From Pirellulales bacterium (GTDB lineage Bacteria > Planctomycetota > Planctomycetia > Pirellulales > Thermoguttaceae): a stretch of 39,168 nt of DNA. The position numbers and the translations under genes are program-made. Where the stretch lies: the NCBI GenBank assembly GCA_013360685.1, contig JABWBD010000019.1, positions 1 to 39,168 on the forward strand, given 5' to 3'. Shown one piece after another: positions 1 to 6,899 of this stretch. How positions within the stretch are numbered: the first letter of the stretch is position 1; each line of letters opens with the position of its first letter. The notes beneath the pieces are model-generated. The model saw only the letters and a list, made by a program, of their open reading frames with translations, had not been told where the DNA came from and did no database searches.

Positions 1-120
1 GAGGTCGGGAGACCTGCGCCGAGCGCGGGGCCGAGGTCGGGAGACCTGCGCCGAGCGCGGGGCCGAGGTCGGGAGACCTGCGCCGAGCGCGGGGCCGAGG
101 TCGGGAGACCTGCGCCGAGC
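1..120. repeat. 32-bp tandem repeat, 3.75 copies
   Basis: Three perfect 32-bp units (1-32, 33-64, 65-96) are followed by a 24-bp partial unit (97-120). The array is probably cut by the left window edge. Each unit contains AGGTC-GGGA-GACCT, a 5-bp stem closing a GNRA-type tetraloop. There are no spacers, so it is not a CRISPR. The unit is not a multiple of three, yet the frame of the following RHS ORF stays open through the whole array. Confidence 0.9.
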
Positions 121-132
121 GGAGGGACACCT

Positions 133-1242
133 GTGCCGAATGGCGGAGCGAGGATTCCGCCGGGGACGGACCACATCTTCAGCTTGGACCATTCCTGGTT
201 TTTCGCCGAGTCGCCGGCCGCGGCGATTCTCCGCGCGGTGGTGGGGCTGGTTTTCGACGGATCGTCGCCGACGGTGGTCGGCAACTCGGCCACGGTGTGG
301 CATGTCTGGGAGGAAGGCTTTAATATGAAGCGGGTGGATCTATGGACGTTCGATCGAGCGTTGTATCCGCCCGACGGGTCGTTTGGCTGGGTGTGGGACA
401 GCGAGCCTTACACGATCGAGATCGACGAAATGGATCCTCCGCCTCCTCCGTGCACGGATCTTTGCCACTGTCCTCCGCCCGGAACCGGACCGGGACCTGG
501 GCCAGGTTGCGGATCGCCTGGGTCATCCGGCGGGGGGCTGATGGCGATGGCGGCGATCGACGGCACGGGCGGGGCGCCCGCTTGCGGGGTGGGCAAGGCA
601 GGACTGACCTACGCGAGCCGCGAGTACACGATGGACACCGGCTTCGGTCCCGGTTGGAGCGACGCCGACGAGTTGCCGCTGTTGGTGGGCGGGTCGGAAA
701 ACCTGGTGGCGCGGTTCGGGGCGGAGCGTTTGGTCTGTGATTGCGCCTGGGCCAACCCCGGCGTTCCGACAACCGACGGCCCGCTCTACTGCGGCCACTT
801 CTTCGACGGGGAGACCGGGAACTTCATCGCGCGCCACCGCTACTATAGCATCGCGCTGGCCACGTGGCTATCCAGGGATCCGGTAGAGGCAGATCAGAAC
901 CTTTATCGCTACTGCGGCGACAATCCGCTGCTCCACACCGATCCTTCTGGGTTGGCTGTTGTTCAGCTCGCACCCGGAACGTGCGTGTATGTTTACGATT
1001 TTGTTAGGTATGAACGAACGCCGGGGTCCCATTGGTACTCCCCGTGGTGGTCGAAATGGCGCTGTGTGTGGAAAATAAGGGTCGCTGCCCAATCGTGCTC
1101 CAAGTGTGAGTATTGTCCGGACGATGGAGCGATTTCTTACACGCTTCCCCTGCCTACCCCTATTCCAGGGCTTCTTGTGTGCATAGCGCCGTACAGCCAG
1201 TTTCCGTTGGCGGGTAGGTGGGGATCATGCGCTAAGTTGTGA
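133..1242 (+). CDS. RHS repeat-associated core domain protein, C-terminal part with variable tip
   Basis: The RHS core signature lies at residues about 225-274: DGETGNFIARHRYYS, then WLSRDPVEADQNLYRYCGDN and a final DPSGL, the usual boundary before the variable tip. Residues 275-369 are a 95-residue tip with seven cysteines (including CSKCEYC) that I do not recognise; in RHS proteins this position usually carries a toxin. Upstream is a Pro/Gly-rich linker (PPPPPC, GPGPGPG). Full RHS proteins usually exceed 1000 residues, so this is a fragment, an orphan tip cassette, or the end of a longer gene. The frame is open to base 1 through the tandem repeats. The GTG start at 133 is provisional. The stop overlaps the start of the next small membrane protein, a typical toxin/immunity layout. 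Confidence 0.75.
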   Translation: MPNGGARIPPGTDHIFSLDHSWFFAESPAAAILRAVVGLVFDGSSPTVVGNSATVWHVWEEGFNMKRVDLWTFDRALYPPDGSFGWVWDSEPYTIEIDEMDPPPPPCTDLCHCPPPGTGPGPGPGCGSPGSSGGGLMAMAAIDGTGGAPACGVGKAGLTYASREYTMDTGFGPGWSDADELPLLVGGSENLVARFGAERLVCDCAWANPGVPTTDGPLYCGHFFDGETGNFIARHRYYSIALATWLSRDPVEADQNLYRYCGDNPLLHTDPSGLAVVQLAPGTCVYVYDFVRYERTPGSHWYSPWWSKWRCVWKIRVAAQSCSKCEYCPDDGAISYTLPLPTPIPGLLVCIAPYSQFPLAGRWGSCAKL

Positions 1243-1490
1243 GTTCGTCAATGCAACGATTCTATCATAGAACGACATATAATAGGTGGGCAGTATTCCT
1301 CGCATTAGCCCTAACGATCATTGGGTTACTCATATGGCCGTTCACGTGGTCCGTGGCGTCAAAACTCTTTTTCGCTGCTGTGCTCGCCCTTGGGGTTTGT
1401 CTGTGGCAGCAAAAACACGTCATCTCGTACATTCTGTATTCGCGAAGAAGCGAAGAACGAGAGTCGAAAGGGAAGGAGTCGGGGGAATAA
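1239..1490 (+). CDS. Small two-helix membrane protein, candidate immunity protein of the RHS tip
   Basis: An 83-residue protein whose GTG start overlaps the RHS stop (GTGA); an ATG at 1251 would give 79 residues. Two hydrophobic segments lie at about residues 16-37 (RWAVFLALALTIIGLLIW) and 40-57 (ASKLFFAAVLALGVCLW), followed by a charged tail rich in Arg, Glu and Lys. No family is recognised. Immunity genes commonly follow RHS tips directly, and membrane immunity proteins are known for toxins acting at the inner membrane. That role is inferred from position only. Its base composition is more AT-rich than its neighbours, as is common for horizontally exchanged tip/immunity cassettes. Confidence 0.6.
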   Translation: MSSSMQRFYHRTTYNRWAVFLALALTIIGLLIWPFTWSVASKLFFAAVLALGVCLWQQKHVISYILYSRRSEERESKGKESGE

Positions 1491-1561
1491 GATACATTGC
1501 GGCTCGGTGGCGCTGCTGGCTTGTCCAGCAGCGCTCACCTGGGGGAGGCATTGGGGTCTGG

Positions 1562-1811
1562 TGCGTCGGGCGGGGTGGCAAAGTACGTGCGGTTGGATCA
1601 GGTCACCTATCCGGGCGGGTTGGCGGGCCCCGAAATGCTCTTGAAGCACCTGAAGGACCTGTTGAACCGTGACGGAGCCACGGCGCTGACCGAGCTTCCC
1701 GACGGCATCCATTCGGGCCTGCGGCGAGAGAAGTGCAACGGGATGTTCTATTTTCAGGCGCCTCGCGCCGATGGTCAGGGAAAGCCGAAGGGAGCGTTGG
1801 TAAACACATAA
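1562..1811 (+). pseudogene. Gene fragment, possibly C-terminal piece of a helicase-related protein
   Basis: The conceptual translation contains VAKYVRLDQVTYPGGLAGPE and LPDGIHSGLRREKCNGMFYF. From memory this resembles a segment near the C-terminus of large helicase-related proteins in planctomycetes, but I cannot confirm the family. The reading frame has no convincing start and breaks off at KPKGALVNT, after which an unrelated fragment begins in another frame. It is best read as a truncated relic in a rearranged region. An ORF-wide start at 1497 exists, but the sequence before about 1562 does not look coding. Confidence 0.4.
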
Positions 1812-1821
1812 TCGGCTCAAT

Positions 1822-1914
1822 CAGATCGACGCCCTGGCCGCATGGTCGGAGCGGATCGCCGACATGGCGACCAAGGCCCGCACCATCCAGAATAGCGGCC
1901 GCGTGATCGAGCAG
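1822..1914 (+). repeat. 93-bp duplicated block, copy A
   Basis: Matches 3104-3196 with two differences (A/G at the fourth base; CCGC versus CCAC in the middle). It lies in the same orientation and the same protein reading in both places. The two copies bracket the toxin-antitoxin operon, about 1.28 kb apart. Confidence 0.9.
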
Positions 1915-1995
1915 TGCGCGAGCGACCTGAAGGCAGATCTGGACCAGCGGGCGGCGGTTCTGGAGGTGCTGCGGCGGTGCGGGGCCGTTTCTTGA
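1822..1995 (+). pseudogene. C-terminal fragment of an unidentified helical protein (copy 1)
   Basis: Reads QIDALAAWSERIADMATKAR, then TIQNSGRVIEQCASDLKADL and ends in LRRCGAVS with TGA at 1993-1995. The first 93 bases are almost identical (91/93) to 3104-3196, where the same protein continues towards its N-terminus. The two loci therefore carry complementary pieces of one gene: this copy has the genuine-looking C-terminus but no start. The sequence is predicted helical and polar; no family is recognised. Confidence 0.6.
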
Positions 1996-2190
1996 AGAGC
2001 GGGGTGCGCTCGTGCCAGGAGCAGGAACGCTGATCTACGCTAATTCCCGCTAATCGGCTCCGTCTGGCTGGGATTGGCGCCGATCAGCGCGGATGAGTGT
2101 TCCCTGCGTCATGGTGTTGTTGCCTTCGGCTTCGCGTCGGCAGCCGAAGGCGATCCGTTTTTTTTGGCAGCGACCCCGCGTCGGCGGATC

Positions 2191-2219
2191 TTGACCCTCT
2201 GCCGGCGGGCAAGTATCAT
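2191..2219 (+). promoter_or_regulatory. Putative sigma70-type promoter of the toxin-antitoxin operon
   Basis: TTGACC (2191-2196) and TATCAT (2214-2219) are separated by exactly 17 bases, close to the TTGACA/TATAAT consensus. The predicted transcription start near 2226 lies 16-40 bases before the candidate antitoxin starts. No other gene begins nearby. Confidence 0.55.
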
Positions 2220-2265
2220 ACAGGGTACTCTCAAGCAACCGATGACCATGCCGCGATTACCAGCC

Positions 2266-2463
2266 ATGTCAAATGTTCCATCCAGCGACATCAAATCCGA
2301 GGCCCACCGGCTGATCGACGCACTTCCGGAGGGCACGACCTGGGACGATGTTATGCATCGCATCTACGTCCGGCAGTGCATCGAAGCCGGTATTGCGGAT
2401 GCGGATGCCGGCCGGGTCGTCGATGTTGAGGAAGTCCGCCGCAACTTCGGACTCTCGCCATGA
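2266..2463 (+). CDS. RelB/ParD-like antitoxin of a type II toxin-antitoxin pair
   Basis: A 65-residue acidic protein, MSNVPSSDIKSEAHRLIDAL onward, with LPEGTTWDDVMHRIYVRQ and a C-terminal VEEVRRNFGLSP. This layout (short N-terminal helix, LIDxLPxxxTWDDxM, IYVRQxIExGxADxxAGR) is common in antitoxins paired with RelE/ParE toxins. The stop overlaps the toxin ATG (ATGA), indicating translational coupling. In-frame ATGs at 2242 and 2248 are alternative starts; none has a clear ribosome binding site. It probably neutralises the toxin and autoregulates the promoter at 2191-2219, which is family knowledge rather than something seen here. Confidence 0.8.
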   Translation: MSNVPSSDIKSEAHRLIDALPEGTTWDDVMHRIYVRQCIEAGIADADAGRVVDVEEVRRNFGLSP

Positions 2464-2753
2464 AAGTCGTCTGGGCGCGCGAGGCAACCCGCCATCTCAC
2501 GGACATTTACGAGTACATCGCGCGGGATTCACAGCGATATGCCAAGCGTATGGTGGACCGTATTACGTCGCGGTCAAAACAGATCAGCAAATTCCCTGAA
2601 TCAGGTCAGATAGTCGCCGAATATCACGATCCGGCGGTGCGCGAGGTTCTTGAGGGTCCCTACCGGCTGATCTACCGAACGGAACCCAGTCGCGTTGTGG
2701 TTCTTGCTGTCATCCACAGCGCGCGGCTCTTGCCGCGCGAACTTCCGGAGTGA
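2460..2753 (+). CDS. RelE/ParE family toxin
   Basis: A 97-residue protein with the ParE-type pattern: N-terminal VVWAREATRHLTDIYEYIA, a central RITSRSKQISKFPESG and C-terminal VREVLEGPYRLIYRTE followed by VVVLAVIHSARLLP. ParE members poison DNA gyrase whereas RelE members cleave mRNA on ribosomes; the FPESG and Y-R-L-I-Y-R features favour the ParE side. It overlaps the antitoxin by four bases. The pair sits intact between decayed gene fragments, as expected of a recently mobile addiction module. Confidence 0.88.
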   Translation: MKVVWAREATRHLTDIYEYIARDSQRYAKRMVDRITSRSKQISKFPESGQIVAEYHDPAVREVLEGPYRLIYRTEPSRVVVLAVIHSARLLPRELPE

Positions 2754-2778
2754 TGGTCGAAGCGAGGCAGCTTTTCGA

Positions 2779-2868
2779 GGCCCTAACAAAACGGGGCACC
2801 CTTGCGTTGTCCTGATTTTCGGGCTGATTTGGAAATGGCCGTGGGCCAGTCCCCGTTTTGTTATGGCC
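2779..2868. repeat. 90-bp element bounded by 18-bp inverted repeats
   Basis: The left arm 2779-2796 and the right arm 2851-2868 are reverse complements at 17 of 18 positions (core AACAAAACGGGG / CCCCGTTTTGTT), separated by 54 bases with no evident gene. It could be a MITE-like remnant, or a long-loop structure behind the toxin gene. There is no T-run after the right arm, so an intrinsic terminator is unlikely. Confidence 0.6.
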
Positions 2869-2953
2869 TTTGAGGAAGCCTCAGTCGGCATCTTCGTATT
2901 CGCCCGCGCACGCCAAGCGCAGCGAGGTCGGCGACTTCCGGCGCTCTCGGCGA

Positions 2954-3196
2954 AGTTCCTACTCGACGGTGGACCCGGCCGACCTGCAAGCCGGCAAGTC
3001 GCTGCTTTTCTTCGACTCGGCCTACCGCATCGCCCGCGCCATGGTGGTCGCCGGGGCGCGAAAGGAAGCGGCCGGGGAGGTGGATTTCCACAAGATCCAG
3101 GACCAGGTCGACGCCCTGGCCGCATGGTCGGAGCGGATCGCCGACATGGCGACCAAGGCCCACACCATCCAGAATAGCGGCCGCGTGATCGAGCAG
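2954..3196 (+). pseudogene. Internal fragment of the same unidentified helical protein (copy 2)
   Basis: Reads SSYSTVDPADLQAGKSLLFF, DSAYRIARAMVVAGARKEAA, then DFHKIQDQVDALAAWSERIA. Its last 93 bases duplicate 1822-1914. After 3196 the similarity ends abruptly and the frame runs into unrelated sequence, so this copy lacks the C-terminus that copy 1 retains. No convincing start is present. Family unknown. Confidence 0.6.
3104..3196 (+). repeat. 93-bp duplicated block, copy B
   Basis: Direct repeat of 1822-1914 (91/93 identical). The left-hand flanks differ, and the right-hand flank here switches to palindromic repeat sequence. Confidence 0.9.
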
Positions 3197-3233
3197 GCAA
3201 CGCCCCAGGTGCGAGGGCAGCGTCACGTGAGGG

Positions 3234-3303
3234 CTTTGGCCAACGGCCATATTCACCCGTACGGTGTTGTTCCGACTACGGTGAGCATGGCCTTCGGCCA
3301 AGT
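3234..3303. repeat. REP/BIME-like pair of inverted palindromes
   Basis: 3234-3250 contains TTGGCCAACGGCCAT and 3287-3303 contains ATGGCCTTCGGCCAAG, which are near reverse complements. Each is itself a small hairpin (TGGCC-3nt-GGCCA). The core resembles that of the pair at 11610-11696, suggesting one dispersed palindrome family. Confidence 0.55.
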
Positions 3304-3542
3304 ATCTTGGTTGGTCGCGAGCCTATGGAACGGAACGAGAAAACACCGGCTCAATCGCATCCGTTGCACCCCTTCTTTCCGCCAGTTGGGGGGGGCGAGA
3401 AGGAAGGCTGCGGTTATCCGCGACAGCTCCACGAATCCACTCCCGGATGGTCCGCCAGGTTTGCCGCTTGCTATTTCGCAACCTAGGCTTCCCAGGGGCC
3501 CTAATGGGTGATTCGCTCCGATTCTCCACCCGGAAGCACGCG

Positions 3543-5093
3543 ATGCTCACCTCGACCATCTACGACTTGCTCGAAAAGAATCTCGGCGACCGCGCGGAAC
3601 ATCCGGCGGTCGTCGAACAAGGACAGAATACGACCTATGCGGAGCTGGCGCGCCGGGCCGACGCCCTGGCTGGCTGGCTCCAACACGTCGGCGTCCGCCG
3701 CGGCGACCGCGTCGGCATCCATCTGCACAAATCGGCCGAAGAACTGGTGGCCACGTTTGCCGCCGCGCGGCTCGGCGCCGTGTTCGTCAATATTTACTAC
3801 CAGTGGACGGTCGGCCAGGTGGACTATGTGCTTCGCGACTGCGACGTGAAGATCCTGCTGGTCGACTCGCGGCGCGCCAAGGAACTGGCCGAAGCGGAAT
3901 TGCCGGACACACTCGACTGGATCGTCGTCAAAGGCCCCGCGCCGGAACATCCCCGGATGGTCTCCTGGTCCGACCTGCCGGCCGATCTCGAGGCCCCGCG
4001 GACCAAGTGCATCGACACCGACCTGACCGCCATCCTCTATACGTCCGGCTCCAGCGGGCAACCCAAGGGCGTGATGCTCACGCACCTGAACATCATCCAA
4101 GGCGCCCGCTCTGTCGCCACGTACCTGAAAAACACCCGCGACGACCGCGTCCTGGGCCTCTTGCCGATGAGTTTCGACTACGGCATGAACCAGGTGACGA
4201 CCATGTGCCTGGTGGGCGGCACTGTGGTGCTCCAGAAGGTGCCGATGCCGGCGGAAATCGTCCGCACGCTGGCGAGCGAGCGGGTCACCGGCATGGCCGG
4301 CATCCCGCCGACGTGGATCGAGGTGGTCCGCTATCTCCAGTCCCAGCCGACCGAACTGCCGCACCTGCGCTACGTCACCAACTCCGGCGGGTCGATCCCC
4401 AAGAACATCCTGGAGGCGATGCCCAAGGTCTTCCCGGGCGCCGACATCTACCTGATGTACGGGCTGACCGAGGCGTTCCGCTCGGCCTATCTGCCGCCGG
4501 AAAAATTCCACGCCAAGATGGGTTCGATGGGAATGGCCATCCCCAATGTCGAACTTTTCGTGGTCGATGCCGAAAGGGGGCTCTGCGGGCCGGGGCAGCA
4601 GGGCGAACTGGTCCACCGCGGCAGCCTCATCAGCAAGGGCTACTGGGGCAAGCCGGAGGCGACCGCCGAAAAGATCAAGGTCTGCCCGCACCTCAGGCAC
4701 CTTATCGGCGACGAGAAGGTCCTCTACAGCGGCGACATCGTGCGGATGGACGAAGAGGGCTATCTCTGGTTCGTCAGCCGGGCCGACGCCATGATCAAGT
4801 CGAGCGGCGTGCGGGTCAGCCCGACCGAAGTCGAAGACATCGTCTACCAGAGCAAGATGGTCCGCCACTGCGTCGCCTTCGGCGCTGCGTCGGAACTGCA
4901 CGGGCAGGTGGTCCACGTGATCGTCTCGCCCCTGGAGGGCCGTTTGCTCGATCCCAACGAACTGATGCACTACTGCCGCAAATTCATGCCGCCCTACATG
5001 GTTCCCCACGCGATCTACCTCTGGCCGGGCGAAATGCCCCGCACCGGCAGCGGCAAACTCGACCGCCAGGCAACGATTGCGGCGGTGAAATGA
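3543..5093 (+). CDS. AMP-forming acyl/aminoacyl ligase (DltA-like position in the cassette)
   Basis: A 516-residue class I adenylate-forming enzyme. Motifs: P-loop YTSGSSGQPKGVMLTH (166-181), YLMYGLTEAF in the middle, YSGDIVRMDEEGYLWF before the hinge, and the C-terminal catalytic lysine in RTGSGKLDRQ (about 505). It should adenylate a carboxylate and load it on the carrier protein encoded next. Length and association with a carrier protein and a PLP decarboxylase recall the ligase family of exosortase-A/EPS clusters; in the present operon it takes the DltA role. ATG 3543 is preferred because of GGAAG upstream; ATG 3504 would add 13 residues. The substrate cannot be read reliably; an amino acid is inferred from context. 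Confidence 0.9.
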   Translation: MLTSTIYDLLEKNLGDRAEHPAVVEQGQNTTYAELARRADALAGWLQHVGVRRGDRVGIHLHKSAEELVATFAAARLGAVFVNIYYQWTVGQVDYVLRDCDVKILLVDSRRAKELAEAELPDTLDWIVVKGPAPEHPRMVSWSDLPADLEAPRTKCIDTDLTAILYTSGSSGQPKGVMLTHLNIIQGARSVATYLKNTRDDRVLGLLPMSFDYGMNQVTTMCLVGGTVVLQKVPMPAEIVRTLASERVTGMAGIPPTWIEVVRYLQSQPTELPHLRYVTNSGGSIPKNILEAMPKVFPGADIYLMYGLTEAFRSAYLPPEKFHAKMGSMGMAIPNVELFVVDAERGLCGPGQQGELVHRGSLISKGYWGKPEATAEKIKVCPHLRHLIGDEKVLYSGDIVRMDEEGYLWFVSRADAMIKSSGVRVSPTEVEDIVYQSKMVRHCVAFGAASELHGQVVHVIVSPLEGRLLDPNELMHYCRKFMPPYMVPHAIYLWPGEMPRTGSGKLDRQATIAAVK

Positions 5094-5154
5094 ACTGCGT
5101 TGGCGCAGGGCTCGCAGGTGGATTGAGAGGCGAAAGGGGAGGAAGAGAGGGAGG

Positions 5155-5286
5155 AAGAGTAAGAGGAAGAGTAAGAGGAAGATCAAGAGTAAGAGTAAGA
5201 TTAAGAGTAAGATTAAGAGTAAGAGTAAGATTAAGATTAAGAGTAAGATTAAGATTAAGAGTAAGATTAAGAACAACAGTAAGAGC
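5155..5286 (+). repeat. Hexanucleotide repeat tract, 22 units of AAGAGT/AAGATT type
   Basis: Contiguous hexamers from 5155 to 5286 alternate irregularly between AAGAGT and AAGATT (with AAGAGG, AAGATC, AAGAAC, AACAGT and AAGAGC at the edges). The sense strand is almost pure purine plus T. The tract lies between the ligase and the carrier protein and stays in the carrier-protein frame, reading Lys-Ser/Lys-Ile. A purine-rich lead-in starts near 5124. Length polymorphism or assembly collapse is possible. Confidence 0.9.
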
Positions 5287-5304
5287 ACTCACGCGGAGAC
5301 TCTC

Positions 5305-5547
5305 ATGTCGGTCGACAAGCAAAGCCTGCTGTCCTTCTTCGAATCCGAACTGGCGTTGGACACATCCGACATCGACGGAAAGACGCCGTTGTTCAGCACG
5401 GGCGTGGTCGACTCGTTCGCCATGGTCTCGCTGATCACGTTCGTGGAAAAGGAAGGCGGTTTCCGGATGAATCCCATCGACGTGAATCTCGACAATCTTG
5501 ACAGCATCGATCGCATCATAAACTACATCGAGCGGGCGAAGAATTAG
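5305..5547 (+). CDS. Acyl carrier protein (DltC-like position)
   Basis: An 80-residue acidic helical protein with the phosphopantetheine site GVVDSFAMVSLITFVE; the predicted carrier serine is Ser37 in D-S-F, where most ACPs have D-S-L. ATG 5305 is preceded by GGAG at a good distance. It should receive the acyl or aminoacyl group from the upstream ligase as a thioester, present it to the PLP decarboxylase if that acts on-carrier, and hand it to the MBOAT. The same frame is open upstream through the hexamer tract to 5089, but without an ATG/GTG/TTG start, so the short form is the supported call. Confidence 0.92.
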   Translation: MSVDKQSLLSFFESELALDTSDIDGKTPLFSTGVVDSFAMVSLITFVEKEGGFRMNPIDVNLDNLDSIDRIINYIERAKN

Positions 5548-5630
5548 GGCGGAAGGCGGAGCCAGCAAGTGGTTGATCCATCCCCGTCCCCCTTCCGCCT
5601 TAGTCCTCCCGCCTTTCCCCTTTCCCTCTC

Positions 5631-6899
5631 ATGCACGACGACATCCGCACCATCCTGAACCGCATCGCCGCCGAGCACGGAACGCCGTGCTACGTCTACT
5701 TCCTCGACCAGATCCTGCGGCGAGCCGAGGATGTCGAGCAGGCATTCGAAGGGCGCTTCGCCGTCAGCTACGCGGTGAAGGCAAACCCGAACGTCGAACT
5801 GCTGCGGCGGCTCCGCCCGACGGTGCCGATGCTGGACATCTCGTCCGGCGGTGAACTGACGCGAGCCTTGGAGGCCGGCTACGCCCCGCAGGAACTGTCG
5901 TTTTCCGGACCGGCCAAGCGGCCGGAGGAACTCCGACGCGCGGGCGATCTGGGCTGTGAGGTGGTTTGCGAATCGACCTGGGAGATGGACCAGCTCAACC
6001 GCATGGCCGCGGAACGTGGCGAGCCGCTTGCGGTCCTCATCCGCATCAATCCCTCGCGAATGCCGCGGAAGTTCGGCGTCGGCATGGCCGGCCGCGCGGG
6101 ACAGTTCGGCATCGACGAGGAAGAACTCGACCCCGTCCTGAAGCAGCTCGAGCGATGGCGGCATCTGCGCCTGCGAGGATTCCACGTCTACTCCGGCACG
6201 AACTGCCTCGTGCCGGAAGCGATCGGCGAGAATTTCGCGATCCTGATCGAACTGTTCCATCGCTTCTGCACCGCGCACAGCCTGCGGCCGGAAAAGCTCA
6301 TCTTCGGCTCCGGATTCGGCATCCCCTACGACGGTGCCGAAAAGCCGCTCTGCCTCGATGAGGTTGCCGCCGCGGTCTGCCCGCAGATCGACGCGATGAA
6401 AAACAACCCCCTGTTGTCTTCCGCGCAGTGCGTGCTGGAGATGGGCCGCTTCCTGGTGGGCCCCGCGGGATACTTCCTCACGTCGGTGGTGAACGAGAAG
6501 CGGAGCCGCGGCATGGAGATCCGCATGTGCGACGGCGGCATGAACGCCCACCTCGGCGCCTGCGGCCTGATGGGATCCGTCATCCGGCGGAACTGGCCGA
6601 TGTGGAAGGTCAATGCGGTGGGCAACCAGCCGACTCGCGAGTACTGGCTCGTCGGTCCACTCTGCACTACCATCGACACCTTGGCCTACCAGGTGCAACT
6701 GCCCAAGCTGCACCGCGGCGACGCGATCGCGATCGGCTCCTCCGGCGCCTACGGTTTGACGGCCAGCCCCACGCGGTTCATCAGCCATCCGGAGCCGCGC
6801 GAATACCTGGTCCTCGGCAACGGCGGGGGAGGAGAGATCGTCGATATTTCCGAGACGCGCAGTCCACTCATGCAGGAGGCTTTCTGCGATGGGGCCTGA
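5631..6899 (+). CDS. PLP-dependent decarboxylase, fold type III (DAP/ornithine decarboxylase family)
   Basis: 422 residues with the full active-site set: PLP lysine in YAVKANPN (Lys50), His185 in FHVYSGTN, glycine loop GSGFG (226-230), EMGR (270-273, EPGR in relatives), catalytic Cys345 and Asp349 in GPLCTTID, and Tyr374 in SSGAYG. It should be active on an amino acid with a distal charged or carboxyl group. In diaminopimelate decarboxylase the product keeps one carboxylate; BtrK of butirosin synthesis, in the same family, decarboxylates glutamyl-carrier protein to the 4-aminobutyryl form. Either would suit a neighbour ligase/ACP. Its 3' end overlaps the next gene by 11 bases. Substrate is not determinable from sequence. 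Confidence 0.9.
   Translation: MHDDIRTILNRIAAEHGTPCYVYFLDQILRRAEDVEQAFEGRFAVSYAVKANPNVELLRRLRPTVPMLDISSGGELTRALEAGYAPQELSFSGPAKRPEELRRAGDLGCEVVCESTWEMDQLNRMAAERGEPLAVLIRINPSRMPRKFGVGMAGRAGQFGIDEEELDPVLKQLERWRHLRLRGFHVYSGTNCLVPEAIGENFAILIELFHRFCTAHSLRPEKLIFGSGFGIPYDGAEKPLCLDEVAAAVCPQIDAMKNNPLLSSAQCVLEMGRFLVGPAGYFLTSVVNEKRSRGMEIRMCDGGMNAHLGACGLMGSVIRRNWPMWKVNAVGNQPTREYWLVGPLCTTIDTLAYQVQLPKLHRGDAIAIGSSGAYGLTASPTRFISHPEPREYLVLGNGGGGEIVDISETRSPLMQEAFCDGA

Noticed and set aside
1-120. CRISPR array
   Set aside because: Units are directly adjacent with no spacers.
3543-5093. Calling the ligase a true DltA for D-alanine
   Set aside because: The family motifs show only adenylate formation; the decarboxylase next door argues for another substrate.
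3501-5288. 595-codon minus-strand frame with a Leu/Ile-rich start
   Set aside because: Complement of the ligase and hexamer tract; the Leu-rich start is the tract read backwards.
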